Source: an uncultured Lachnospiraceae bacterium (GTDB lineage: Bacteria; Bacillota_A; Clostridia; Lachnospirales; Lachnospiraceae). From it: a stretch of 20,121 nucleotides of DNA. Position 1 is the stretch's first letter. Each line of letters starts with the position of its first letter. Positions 1 to 7,770 of the stretch are shown piece after piece. The position numbers and the translations under genes were made by a program. The DNA is taken from NCBI GenBank assembly GCA_947177885.1, contig CAMWWF010000012.1:1-20121 (forward strand), written 5' to 3'. Under the pieces are notes generated by a model. The model searched no databases and was not told where the DNA came from. It worked only from the letters and a program-made list of their open reading frames with translations.

Positions 1-158
1 GGCATCAGAAGATCGGACAGGGATGTATCGGTGCGGAGGCATTCGGCAGGATCGTAAATCATCCCGCTTTGAAGGAGCTGCCCTTCTATCTGGAGACGCC
101 CAATGAGCTTGAGGGGTATCAGGCGGAGATCGCTATGCTGCGGGGGATGGCGCGGTGA
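1..158 (+). CDS. nfo: Deoxyribonuclease IV (AP endonuclease), C-terminal fragment
   Basis: This is the last 51 codons of a gene that begins before the window; the reading frame starts at base 3 and ends at the TGA at 156-158. The peptide opens with [14 protein letters not shown] and continues through [10 protein letters not shown] to a short YQAEIAMLR tail. This matches the C-terminus of endonuclease IV, where a His and Glu near 'GxGxIG' and 'LETP' contribute to the trinuclear zinc site. The family cleaves 5' of abasic sites in base excision repair. Only about the last fifth of a typical 270-280-residue protein is visible, so completeness cannot be judged. The gene is unrelated in function to its downstream neighbours, and the 137-bp spacer holds a small hairpin. 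Confidence 0.85.
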   Translation, partial: HQKIGQGCIGAEAFGRIVNHPALKELPFYLETPNELEGYQAEIAMLRGMAR

Positions 159-189
159 CAGAAAATACATATTCCATGTTTCGGATAAT

Positions 190-206
190 GTGCCGGGATT
201 CGGCAC
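190..206 (+). other. Small perfect hairpin after the endonuclease IV gene
   Basis: GTGCCG (190-195), a 5-nt loop, then CGGCAC (201-206) form a 6-bp perfect stem 31 bp after the nfo stop. No T-run follows, so it is not a canonical intrinsic terminator. It could protect the 3' end of the mRNA or be chance. Confidence 0.3.
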
Positions 207-295
207 TGTGCTGCCGGCATGGGAACTGCCTGTGAAACGGATGCCCCGTGAAAAGCGGCAGATGGTATGGAGCAAGGGGAAGGAGACGGGAGAGT

Positions 296-1069
296 ATGAA
301 TGATGAGAATATAAAGGAATATTTAAAAGAAGTTCCCGGAAAGTATACGGTTTATTACAAAAATCTTGTAACAGGAGAGATTCTGGATTATAATGGCAAT
401 GTTCCCATGATGGCGGCCAGTGTGATCAAGATTCCGATTTTGGTGGAAACATTTCGTCAGATACAGGCGGGCAGATTGAAAAAGGATCAGCTGTATGTGT
501 TGGAGGAGGGGGATAAACTGCCCTCCTGCGGCTGCCTCAACAGAATGCACGCGGGGATGAATCTGACGGTACAGGATTTATATAATCTCATGATCATTTT
601 AAGCGATAATACTGCCACTAACATTCTGATCAGACTGTTGGGCGGCATGGAAGAAATCAACGGTTCTCTGGCAAAGATGGGTTATCAGACCTGCCGCGTG
701 AACCGTCTTTTATTTGATTCGGAAGCTTCCGACAAGGGGATCGAGAACTATGTGTCCGCAGCGGAAATCGCGGATATGCTGGAGAAAATGTACCGCGGGG
801 AGCTCATTGACCGGGCTTCTTCACAGGAAATGCTTGAAATCATGAAGTCCCAGCGGTTAAAGAATAAGATTCCGTTTTATTTTCAGGGCTGTGTTCCCAT
901 CGCCCATAAGACGGGAGAGGATGACGGAATCACGCATGATGTGGGTATTATCTTCGGCAGGCAGCCCTTTCTTCTCTGCTGTATGAGCAATGAGACGGAC
1001 TGTCCCCTCTTTAACCGGTTCATACAGAAGCTTGCATGGTCCCTTTACCGGGAGACGGAGAAGTCATAG
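296..1069 (+). CDS. Beta-lactamase-fold (class A-like) serine hydrolase, no signal peptide
   Basis: A 257-residue protein of the Beta-lactamase2-type serine hydrolase family. The active-site motifs are in the family order: SVIK (S42-K45, nucleophile and general base), SDN (103-105) and HKTG (K205-G207). The canonical class A ExxLN omega-loop motif is not seen; a conserved FDSE (E143) lies in the matching region. An in-frame ATG at 248 exists, but the ATG at 296 is preceded by AGGAG/GGGAGAG at a good distance and fits family length, so it is preferred. There is no signal peptide or transmembrane segment, so the product should be cytosolic, unlike true beta-lactamases and penicillin-binding proteins. 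It is the first of four genes that include YkfB- and YkfC-type murein-peptide enzymes, suggesting a peptidase, esterase or amidase acting on cell-wall peptides. That role is inferred; the family has few characterised members. A paralogue lies at 3652-4497. Confidence 0.85.
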   Translation: MNDENIKEYLKEVPGKYTVYYKNLVTGEILDYNGNVPMMAASVIKIPILVETFRQIQAGRLKKDQLYVLEEGDKLPSCGCLNRMHAGMNLTVQDLYNLMIILSDNTATNILIRLLGGMEEINGSLAKMGYQTCRVNRLLFDSEASDKGIENYVSAAEIADMLEKMYRGELIDRASSQEMLEIMKSQRLKNKIPFYFQGCVPIAHKTGEDDGITHDVGIIFGRQPFLLCCMSNETDCPLFNRFIQKLAWSLYRETEKS

Positions 1070-1227
1070 GTTCCTGTCGTCAGGGAAACGGACAATAGTG
1101 ACGGTTCGGAATTGCGTCTTCGGAAACAGTGCGCCGCTGATTCATTTTGGATATGCTTACAAAGACAGGAGATGATCTCTATTCGGAACCGGGATGAATG
1201 GTCGTTGGGAAGGTGGTTACATAAAAT

Positions 1228-2313
1228 ATGAAAATAGCAAAAATAGAACTTGGAGAAGTGCAGATCCCTCTTGTGACGCCGTTTAAGACCGCGCTGCGGA
1301 CTGTGGATTCGGTCAATGATATTGTAGTCAGGATCACAGCCGACGACGGACGGGAGGGATTTGGCGAGGCGCCTGCCACGGCGGTCATCACAGGGGATAC
1401 CAAAGGTTCCATCGTGACTGCCATCCGGGATTTTATCGCGCCTGCCATCACGGGCATGGATATCGAGGATATGGACGGTATCATGAGCAGGATGCATAAA
1501 TGCATTGTGAAAAATACTTCCGCCAAGGCGGCGGTGGATATGGCAGTGTATGACCTCTATGCCAAAAACCTGAACCGGCCTTTATATAAGGTTCTGGGCG
1601 GCGGTCAGGACACCATAGAGACGGATATCACCATCAGTGTCAACAACACAGAGGAGATGGTGCGGGACAGTCTGCGGGGTGTGGAGCAGGGATTTCGCAT
1701 CCTGAAGGTCAAGGTCGGCAAAGAAGGCCTTAAGGATGTGGAACGTATCGCGGCCATCCGCCAGGCGGTGGGAAAGGATATTGTGATCCGTGTGGATGCC
1801 AATCAGGGCTGGCAGCCCAAGGATGCGGTGCGCATTATCCGCGCCATGGAGGATAAGGGACTGGACATCGATCTGGTGGAGCAGCCCGTGAATGCCCATG
1901 ATTTTGAGGGAATGAAGTATGTCACCGCCAATGTGTTCACTCCGATTCTGGCGGACGAGAGCGTCTTTTCCCCTCAGGACGCCATCCGGCTGATCCGGGA
2001 GGGCGCGGCGGATCTTATCAATATCAAGCTGATGAAGACGGGCGGCATTTATGAAGCGTTGAAAATCTGTGGTATTGCGGAGAGCTTTGGGGTAGAATGT
2101 ATGACAGGATGCATGCTGGAGAGCAAGCTGGCGGTCAGCGCGGCTTCCCATCTGGCTGCGGCTAAGGGAGTTATCACAAGGCACGATCTGGACGGCCCCG
2201 CGCTCTGCAGGATTGACCCCTATGAGGGCGGTCCCGTGTTCGAAGGGGCCAGGATCGCCATGACGGAAGCGCCAGGCATCGGTATTACCAAAGTGCCTGC
2301 TGTTTTTGTGTAG
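1228..2313 (+). CDS. ykfB: Dipeptide epimerase, L-Ala-D/L-Glu type (enolase superfamily)
   Basis: A 361-residue member of the muconate-lactonising/enolase superfamily. It shows the family catalytic set at positions nearly identical to the characterised Bacillus AE epimerase: KVK (K160, K162), metal ligands D190 (RVDAN), E218 (VEQP) and D243 (ADES), and the second base K267 (NIKLMK). The D320-L-D322 motif near the C-terminus is the signature that binds the dipeptide amino group, which favours dipeptide epimerase over other superfamily members. These enzymes interconvert L-Ala-D-Glu and L-Ala-L-Glu so that the murein dipeptide can be hydrolysed by ordinary peptidases. The start has a GGAAGGTGG ribosome site about 10 bp upstream. 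It sits between a serine hydrolase and a YkfC-type peptidase, which supports murein recycling. Exact substrate range is not provable from sequence. The protein is cytosolic. Confidence 0.93.
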   Translation: MKIAKIELGEVQIPLVTPFKTALRTVDSVNDIVVRITADDGREGFGEAPATAVITGDTKGSIVTAIRDFIAPAITGMDIEDMDGIMSRMHKCIVKNTSAKAAVDMAVYDLYAKNLNRPLYKVLGGGQDTIETDITISVNNTEEMVRDSLRGVEQGFRILKVKVGKEGLKDVERIAAIRQAVGKDIVIRVDANQGWQPKDAVRIIRAMEDKGLDIDLVEQPVNAHDFEGMKYVTANVFTPILADESVFSPQDAIRLIREGAADLINIKLMKTGGIYEALKICGIAESFGVECMTGCMLESKLAVSAASHLAAAKGVITRHDLDGPALCRIDPYEGGPVFEGARIAMTEAPGIGITKVPAVFV

Positions 2314-2371
2314 ATATCGAGAATGGACAATGTGGATGCGGATTGGCACAGAGTATCATATTACGGTTACA

Positions 2372-2421
2372 GAACGGAAACTGCAGGCGGCTTTGGAAGG
2401 TGCAGTCGCCTGAAACCGTTC
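2372..2421 (+). other. Two-part stem-loop in the ykfB-ykfC spacer
   Basis: An outer stem GAACGG (2372-2377) / CCGTTC (2416-2421) encloses an inner 9-bp stem CAGGCGGCT (2384-2392) / AGTCGCCTG (2404-2412) with one G-T pair and an 11-nt loop. No T-run follows, so it is not an obvious terminator. It may be an mRNA processing or stability element within the 246-bp spacer. No complete gene or clear promoter was seen elsewhere in that spacer. Confidence 0.5.
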
Positions 2422-2559
2422 AAGGAACTTTATGGCGGATCTCTGATATTGATTAGCTTTTTGGAAAAAGAGCTGTGAGAACATTTTACCGAAAAGGGAG
2501 CAGGATAACAGTAAAATGGTTTCGGAACCGAGAACAGGAAGAGATGGGAATGACAGGAT

Positions 2560-3411
2560 ATGAAAGCGATTGCGATCAGAACAGTGGTATCGTTAAGAGA
2601 AAAGCCGTCGGAGCAGGTGTGCCTGGACGATGAACTGCTGTACGGGATGACTTCGGAGATTCTGGAGGAGGTTCCCGACGCGGACGGGGCTGCTGTCCAA
2701 TGGGTGCATATCAGGACGGAATACCGGTATGAAGCCTATTGCAAAAAGGAAGAGCTGCTGACGGCACAGGACAGGATCGTCAGGTGGGAACAGGGAGGTC
2801 TCTGCGCGGTGATGCAGCCGTATGTGGATGTGCTTTCCGAGCCCAGGGTGCAGGGACTTTGTCTGGAATCCGTTCCCCGGGGCGGGAGACTTATCCGGAT
2901 CGGGGAAGTGCCGGAGCGCGAGGGCTGGATCGAGGTGGAGCTGGCAGACGGACGAAGAGGATATACCAAAGAGAAATTTTTAGGCCCTTATTATTCCCGT
3001 CGTTTTACGGAGGACGAGGCGGAATTCCGCGGCCGTCTGGTGGAAATGGCCAGGGGATATATGGGGACTCAGTACCGGTGGGGCGGGAAAAGTCCTCTGG
3101 GCATCGACTGTTCGGGGTTGACCAGCATGTGCTACATGCTCTGCGGCGTCTTCATTTACCGCAATGCCCGGATGAAGGAAGGTTTTCCCATAAAGGAGAT
3201 CAGGGCGGAGGATAAGAAGCCCGGCGACCTGCTCTTTTTTCCCGGACATATTGCCCTGTATATCGGAGATGACCGGTATATTCATTCCACGGGAAAGAAC
3301 GGCAGCGACGGCGTGGTGATCAACAGCCTGAATCCGGAGCATGAGGATTTCCGACAGGATTTATGGGAAAAATTGGAAAGTGTGGGCAGTATGTTTCCGG
3401 TGCGACAATAA
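2560..3411 (+). CDS. ykfC: SH3b-NlpC/P60 peptidase, gamma-D-Glu-diamino-acid dipeptidyl peptidase type
   Basis: A 283-residue protein with about 145 N-terminal residues that read as two bacterial SH3-like domains, followed by a C-terminal NlpC/P60 cysteine peptidase domain. The catalytic triad is visible: C184 in IDCSGL, H230 in PGHIALYIG and H242 in RYIHSTG. The 12-residue spacing between the two His residues is the same as in the characterised Bacillus YkfC enzyme. Family members remove L-Ala-D-Glu from the free N-terminus of murein peptides by cutting the gamma-D-Glu to diamino-acid bond. That product is the substrate of the epimerase encoded just upstream, and the pairing is the strongest evidence for function. 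No signal peptide is present, so it probably works on peptides already imported, unlike secreted NlpC/P60 hydrolases. The ATG at 2560 follows an AGGAAGAG-type ribosome site somewhat distantly, so the start is moderately certain. Confidence 0.92.
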   Translation: MKAIAIRTVVSLREKPSEQVCLDDELLYGMTSEILEEVPDADGAAVQWVHIRTEYRYEAYCKKEELLTAQDRIVRWEQGGLCAVMQPYVDVLSEPRVQGLCLESVPRGGRLIRIGEVPEREGWIEVELADGRRGYTKEKFLGPYYSRRFTEDEAEFRGRLVEMARGYMGTQYRWGGKSPLGIDCSGLTSMCYMLCGVFIYRNARMKEGFPIKEIRAEDKKPGDLLFFPGHIALYIGDDRYIHSTGKNGSDGVVINSLNPEHEDFRQDLWEKLESVGSMFPVRQ

Positions 3412-3597
3412 ATGTGTTCTGAAGGAATCATTACAGACAACGCGGAAAAGTGCACAAAGTGTATTCTGAACGTGGAACATACATCGGTTCATTTTGCTTG
3501 CAGCCGGCGGGAAAGCGACCGCAAAAGCAGATGCAAGGGGCGATTTCGGGAGGCTGTCAAAAGAAAAGGGAGTTACAGAAAGAACACAAATATCGCG

Positions 3598-3640
3598 TAA
3601 GAAACAGCATAAGAAACAGCATAAAAAACAGCATAAGAAA
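3598..3640 (+). repeat. 12-bp tandem repeat just upstream of the second serine hydrolase
   Basis: Three consecutive 12-bp units of TAAGAAACAGCA (3598-3609, 3610-3621, and 3622-3633 with one change) are followed by a partial fourth, TAAGAAA, at 3634-3640. The partial copy merges into the AAGGA ribosome site of the gene at 3652. The rest of the 240-bp spacer (3412-3651) holds no convincing gene. Confidence 0.85.
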
Positions 3641-3651
3641 GGACCGCATAA

Positions 3652-4497
3652 ATGGACGAAAGATTAAGCCTGGAAAACAGGATCGGCGTGGAATTAAAAA
3701 GCTATGACGGACTGATGGGGATCTATATAGACGACCTGAGAGGCAATGTCATCAGAATAAATGAGCGGGAGAAGTTTGAGACGGCCAGCACCATCAAGCT
3801 TTTTGTCCTTGCGTCACTGTTTGAGCGGATCGAGAAGGGAGAAATATCTCTGTCGGATATGCTGGAATACCGGCAGGAGCATGTGATCGACGGAAGCGGC
3901 ATCCTGAGCTCCATGGAAGTGGGGACGAAGCTTTCCGTCAAAAATATTGCCACCCTGATGATCATTGTCAGCGATAATATCGCCACCAATATGCTCATTG
4001 ACTTCCTGGGGGTGGAGCAGATCAACGACTGTATACAGAGACTGGGCTGCAGAGATACGATACTCCATAACCGGATCGATTTTGAGAAATACAGTAAGCT
4101 GGGCACTTCCACACCGGAGGATTACGCCGGCATATGGGTGCGGATGGCCCGTGGGGAACTGATCAGCTCCGGGGCATCGGAGCTGATGCTGGAAATCTGC
4201 AGGCAGCAGCATTATAATTCCATGCTGACTAAGAATCTTCCTCCGTATTATCTGGATGCGGATAATTATGAGGAGGAGATCATCTATGTGGCATCCAAGA
4301 GCGGCAGCATGAACGCCTGCCGCAATGACGGCGGTATTGTATCCACTCCTTACGGGAAATATGTTATTGTGCTTTTCAACAAAAATTTCAGTGACTCTCA
4401 ATATTATCCCGACCACCCGGCAACGGTCTTCGGATCCAGGGTGAGCAGACTGATCTTTGACCAGTATCTGGCGCTGGAGGGCAGACTGAAATTGTAG
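3652..4497 (+). CDS. Second beta-lactamase-fold serine hydrolase, no signal peptide
   Basis: A 281-residue paralogue of the protein at 296-1069 with the same architecture. The motifs are STIK (S46-K49), SDN (107-109) and KSG (216-218, replacing KTG). No ExxLN motif is seen; an IDFE (E145) lies where the first hydrolase has FDSE, so a D-x-E pattern is shared. There is no signal peptide or membrane segment, which implies a cytosolic enzyme. The start is set by AAGGA eight bases upstream of the ATG, created partly by the 12-bp tandem repeat. Divergence from the first copy is high outside the motifs, so they are old paralogues rather than a recent duplication and may have different substrates. 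Context with YkfB/YkfC-type genes suggests murein-peptide handling. Beta-lactam resistance is unlikely from a cytosolic location. Substrate unknown. Confidence 0.85.
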   Translation: MDERLSLENRIGVELKSYDGLMGIYIDDLRGNVIRINEREKFETASTIKLFVLASLFERIEKGEISLSDMLEYRQEHVIDGSGILSSMEVGTKLSVKNIATLMIIVSDNIATNMLIDFLGVEQINDCIQRLGCRDTILHNRIDFEKYSKLGTSTPEDYAGIWVRMARGELISSGASELMLEICRQQHYNSMLTKNLPPYYLDADNYEEEIIYVASKSGSMNACRNDGGIVSTPYGKYVIVLFNKNFSDSQYYPDHPATVFGSRVSRLIFDQYLALEGRLKL

Positions 4498-4614
4498 GAT
4501 ATTGCCACACCGCCTTGCAGATTGGCAGACACGGAACCGGAAGCAAAAACAGCATCTGTCCGGAAGGTGCAATGTACTGTATTTACAGACACCGGAGAGG
4601 TCAGGAGCACTCTG

Positions 4615-4652
4615 CCGGCAGTGGCGCCGGGGAAAAATGCCGGAGCGTTTTT
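4615..4652 (+). terminator. Possible weak intrinsic terminator after the second serine hydrolase
   Basis: CCGGCA (4615-4620) pairs with TGCCGG (4638-4643) across a 17-nt loop, and a run of five T follows at 4648-4652. The stem is short and the T-run is four bases away, so termination would be partial at best. It lies between the murein-peptide genes and trkA, where a transcription boundary is expected. No promoter for trkA is convincing in the 87 bp that follow. Confidence 0.35.
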
Positions 4653-4739
4653 GATAAATCATTCCCCGGTCTGTGCGCCCCGGAGAGAAAGCATTTTCAA
4701 ACATGCATCAGGGAAATGGAATAGAGAGGAGAAGGACCG

Positions 4740-6098
4740 ATGAAGATAATCGTTGCGGGAGACGGAAAGCTGGGCTCCCTGCTGACCAGACAATTGTCGG
4801 CTGAGGGATATGATCTGACTTTGATCGATGCGAATCTCAAGCAGCTGGAATCCAGCGAGGAGCGCTTTGATATCATGGTGGTACAGGGAAATTGTGCTTC
4901 CATGGATGTGCTGGAACAGGCGGGAGTGGATGAGGCGGATCTCCTGATCGCTGTTACGGGAGCCGATGAGATCAATCTGCTCTGCTGTATGACGGCTCAT
5001 GGGATGAATCCGAGACTGCATACCATTGCCAGAGTGAGGAATCCGGAATATACGGATCAGATCTATAAAATGCGCGATATGTTTGCTCTCTCCATGACCG
5101 TAAATCCGGAGAAACAGGCGGCGGTAGAAATAGAAAGACTGTTAAAATATCCGGGGTTCTTAAAGCGGGATACCTTTGCCAAGGGGCGTGTGGAGATCGT
5201 GGAGCTGCGGATAGACTCCAATAACAGGCTGTGCAACGTGGCGCTGAACGATATGAACAATATCGTGAAATGCAAGATACTGGTCTGTGCCGTTCTTCGA
5301 AACGGCACGGCAATAGCACCGGACGGTAACTTCGTTCTCCGGGAGGGGGATCGTATCTTTGTAACGGCGGCCACGAAAGAGCTGACCATGCTCCTCAAGA
5401 ATCTGGGAGTGATCACTCACAAGGTAAAACGAGTCATCCTCTGCGGAGGCAGCCGAGTCAGCTTTTACCTGGCCAAGATGTTGAGCAGGAGCGGTATCGG
5501 GGTACAGATCATTGAAAGAAGTCCGGAGAAATGTGTGCAGTTGGCGGCCTTGCTGCCGGAAGCGGACATTATTCAGGGGGATGCCAGCAGCCAGTTTATT
5601 CTGGAGAGGGAGGGGATCGCGAACTGTGATGCTCTGGTCACGCTGACCGGTCTGGATGAATTGAATATGATCATTTCCCTCTATGGGACAGACTGCGGAG
5701 TTCCTCAGGTCATTACCAAGCTGGGACGCTTTGACAATACCAATATTCTGGGGAATCTGTCCCTGGGCAGTATTATCAGTCCCAAGGAACTGAGCAGCAA
5801 TATCATAGTCCGCTACGTGAGGGCGATGAAAAACCAGACAGGAGCGGCGCAGACAGTGTATACCATAGCCGACGGTCAGGCGGAGGCGGCGGAATTCCTG
5901 GTGGAAGAGGGAACGAGATATCTGGAGAAGCCGTTGAAAGAGATCCATTTAAAGAAAAATGTTCTGGTGGCGTGTATTACCAGAGGCGCCACACAGGAGA
6001 TTCCAAACGGAGATTCCTACTTTGAAAAGGGTGACACGGTTATTATTGTCACCAATGGAAAAAAGGGGATTTACCAGCTGAATGATATCTTTGAGTAG
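4740..6098 (+). CDS. trkA: Trk potassium uptake regulatory subunit TrkA
   Basis: A 452-residue cytosolic protein made of two tandem RCK halves, the usual TrkA length. The first Rossmann fold begins at residue 1 with VAGDGKLG (G7, G9, G12) and has the NAD-ribose-binding Asp at D30 (LID). The second begins near residue 230 with ILCGGSRVS and an acidic end to its second strand (IIER). Each Rossmann half is followed by an RCK-C type ligand-binding segment. TrkA assembles as a ring under the TrkH membrane channel and gates potassium uptake in response to nucleotides. The start has AGAGGAGAAGGA directly upstream. The TrkH gene follows 215 bp later on the same strand. The GxGxxG of the second half is degenerate (CGGSRVS), which is common in the family. 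No cyclic di-AMP riboswitch was recognised upstream. Confidence 0.95.
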   Translation: MKIIVAGDGKLGSLLTRQLSAEGYDLTLIDANLKQLESSEERFDIMVVQGNCASMDVLEQAGVDEADLLIAVTGADEINLLCCMTAHGMNPRLHTIARVRNPEYTDQIYKMRDMFALSMTVNPEKQAAVEIERLLKYPGFLKRDTFAKGRVEIVELRIDSNNRLCNVALNDMNNIVKCKILVCAVLRNGTAIAPDGNFVLREGDRIFVTAATKELTMLLKNLGVITHKVKRVILCGGSRVSFYLAKMLSRSGIGVQIIERSPEKCVQLAALLPEADIIQGDASSQFILEREGIANCDALVTLTGLDELNMIISLYGTDCGVPQVITKLGRFDNTNILGNLSLGSIISPKELSSNIIVRYVRAMKNQTGAAQTVYTIADGQAEAAEFLVEEGTRYLEKPLKEIHLKKNVLVACITRGATQEIPNGDSYFEKGDTVIIVTNGKKGIYQLNDIFE

Positions 6099-6176
6099 AC
6101 GGGAAAGGGACAAGTGCGGGGAAGAACGCTGAGTTCCAGGGGCATATTAAGTGGTCAGGGACATTACAGGGCAAAA

Positions 6177-6283
6177 TTCTTCGCATGAAAAATGTCAGGC
6201 GGATATATTTCTCACTGAAAGTTTGCGCCGGTGGGTCGGTATGACAGAAAGCGGGACATTCTTCTCATGGAAGATTTGTGCCG
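6177..6283 (+). repeat. Three degenerate ~28-bp repeats in the trkA-trkH spacer
   Basis: Three related stretches start near 6177, 6207 and 6258. Each follows the pattern ATTcTTCtCAtGaAAg, then a TTTG/TGT element and a CGG-rich end. They are imperfect, and the offsets between the CATG-like cores are about 30 and 52 bp. They cover most of the space upstream of trkH and could be regulator sites or decayed duplications. Confidence 0.35.
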
Positions 6284-6313
6284 CCGGATGCGGCATGGGG
6301 GTTAGTGCGAATT

Positions 6314-7768
6314 ATGAATTATAAGATGATGGGACGTTTTGTTGGGAGAATGCTGATCGTGGAGGCGGTTTTTATGCTGCCGGCGCTGTTGATCAGTCTG
6401 TTTGGAGGTGAGCGTTCCTCTGTGTTGGCTTTTTTGGTGAGTATGGCGGGAATCATACTGGCAGCGACAGCACTTCTGGTTATCTGCAAAGGATCTAAGA
6501 ATAAATTCTATGCCAGAGAGGGTCTGGTCTGTGTGGGTCTGAGCTGGGCGATCCTGAGTCTGCTGGGCTGCCTGCCCTTTTATTTATCAGGAGCGATCCC
6601 GAATTTTGTGGATGCTTTCTTTGAGATCGTATCCGGTTTTACCACGACTGGGGCTTCCATCCTGACGGAAATAGAGGGGCTGCCTAAGGGAATCCTGTAT
6701 TGGAGGAGTTTCAGTCACTGGCTGGGAGGCATGGGCGTGCTGGTGTTTTTGCTGGCGATCACTTCCGCAGGCGGCGGTGACAACGGATTTACCATGCACC
6801 TTCTGCGGGCCGAGAGCCCGGGTCCCAATGTGGGAAAGCTGGTGCCTAAGATGCGTAAGACGGCGAGAATCCTTTATGAACTGTATATTGTGCTGACTGT
6901 CATTAATGTGATCTTTCTGCTGGCGGGAGGTATGCCTTTATTTGAAGCGGTCTGCACGGCATTCGGCACGGCAGGTACGGGTGGTTTCGGCATAAAGAAT
7001 GACAGTATAGCGGGTTACAGCCCCTATATACAAAATGTCTGTACCGTGTTTATGCTGCTGTTCGGCGTTAACTTTACCTGCTATTATTTGCTGATGCTGA
7101 AACAGTTTAAAGCTGTGTTTCAGGATGAGGAACTGAGATTTTATCTGGGAGTGGCGGTGGCGAGCGTCCTGCTGATCGTGTGGAATCTGAAAGGATTTTA
7201 TCCCACTCTGCGGGAAACTCTGCGTCATGCGGCTTTTCAGGTGGCAAGCGTGATGACTACAACGGGCTACGCCACCACGGATTTCGACCTGTGGCCCACC
7301 TTTTCCAAGGTGATCCTGTTTTCCCTTATGGTGGTGGGAGCCAGCGCGGGAAGTACCGGCGGCGGATTTAAATGCGGCCGTGTGCTTCTGGTGGTCAAGA
7401 GCCTGCGACGCAGTGTGCGGCAGGTCATCCATCCGGAGAAAGTGCAGGTGGTGCGTTCCAACGGGCATCCGGTGGACGAAAAGATACTACAGAATACCAA
7501 CGCTTATCTGGCGGCTTATGTGATCATTATTTTGCTGAGTTTTCTTTTGATCTCCATAGACGGATTTTCCATGATGACCAATCTGTCTGCGGTGATGGCG
7601 TGTTTCAATAATATCGGGCCGGGCTTTGAGGCTGTAGGGCCTTCCTGCAACTTCTCAGGGTTCAGCAGCTTTTCGAAGATCGTGCTGATCATGGATATGC
7701 TGGCGGGAAGACTGGAGATCTTCCCCATACTGATCCTGTTCTCCCGGACTACCTGGAAGAGACGATAA
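6314..7768 (+). CDS. trkH: Trk potassium channel subunit TrkH
   Basis: A 484-residue polytopic membrane protein with four membrane-pore-membrane repeats. The four filter segments can be read: VSGFTTTGASIL, FGTAGTGGFG, MTTTGYATTDF and NNIGPGFEAVG, each with the conserved filter Gly. This is the hallmark of the TrkH/KtrB potassium transporter superfamily. The C-terminus ends with the usual MDMLAGRLEIFPILILF segment. It partners with the TrkA ring encoded upstream. An ATG at 6278 is in frame, but the 12 extra residues are not membrane-like or conserved in appearance. The ATG at 6314 gives the typical MNYKMMGRFVGRML opening, although its ribosome site (GGGGG) is weak. The gene converges on the AEC transporter gene with only 2 bp between the stop codons. 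Confidence 0.93.
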   Translation: MNYKMMGRFVGRMLIVEAVFMLPALLISLFGGERSSVLAFLVSMAGIILAATALLVICKGSKNKFYAREGLVCVGLSWAILSLLGCLPFYLSGAIPNFVDAFFEIVSGFTTTGASILTEIEGLPKGILYWRSFSHWLGGMGVLVFLLAITSAGGGDNGFTMHLLRAESPGPNVGKLVPKMRKTARILYELYIVLTVINVIFLLAGGMPLFEAVCTAFGTAGTGGFGIKNDSIAGYSPYIQNVCTVFMLLFGVNFTCYYLLMLKQFKAVFQDEELRFYLGVAVASVLLIVWNLKGFYPTLRETLRHAAFQVASVMTTTGYATTDFDLWPTFSKVILFSLMVVGASAGSTGGGFKCGRVLLVVKSLRRSVRQVIHPEKVQVVRSNGHPVDEKILQNTNAYLAAYVIIILLSFLLISIDGFSMMTNLSAVMACFNNIGPGFEAVGPSCNFSGFSSFSKIVLIMDMLAGRLEIFPILILFSRTTWKRR

Positions 7769-7770
7769 AA

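Noticed and set aside
1582..2349. Long minus-strand open frame opposite the epimerase gene
   Set aside because: It mirrors codon bias of the real gene, has no recognisable motifs and no ribosome site.
3412..3707. Small plus-strand frames between ykfC and the second hydrolase
   Set aside because: No ribosome sites, the longer one overlaps the hydrolase start, and its NSIR repeat is just the DNA tandem repeat translated.
296..4497. Beta-lactam resistance genes
   Set aside because: Both proteins lack export signals and the ExxLN motif, so a resistance role is unlikely despite the shared fold.
4522..4743. 73-codon frame ending in an overlap with the trkA start
   Set aside because: No ribosome site, no recognisable features, and it crosses the possible terminator.
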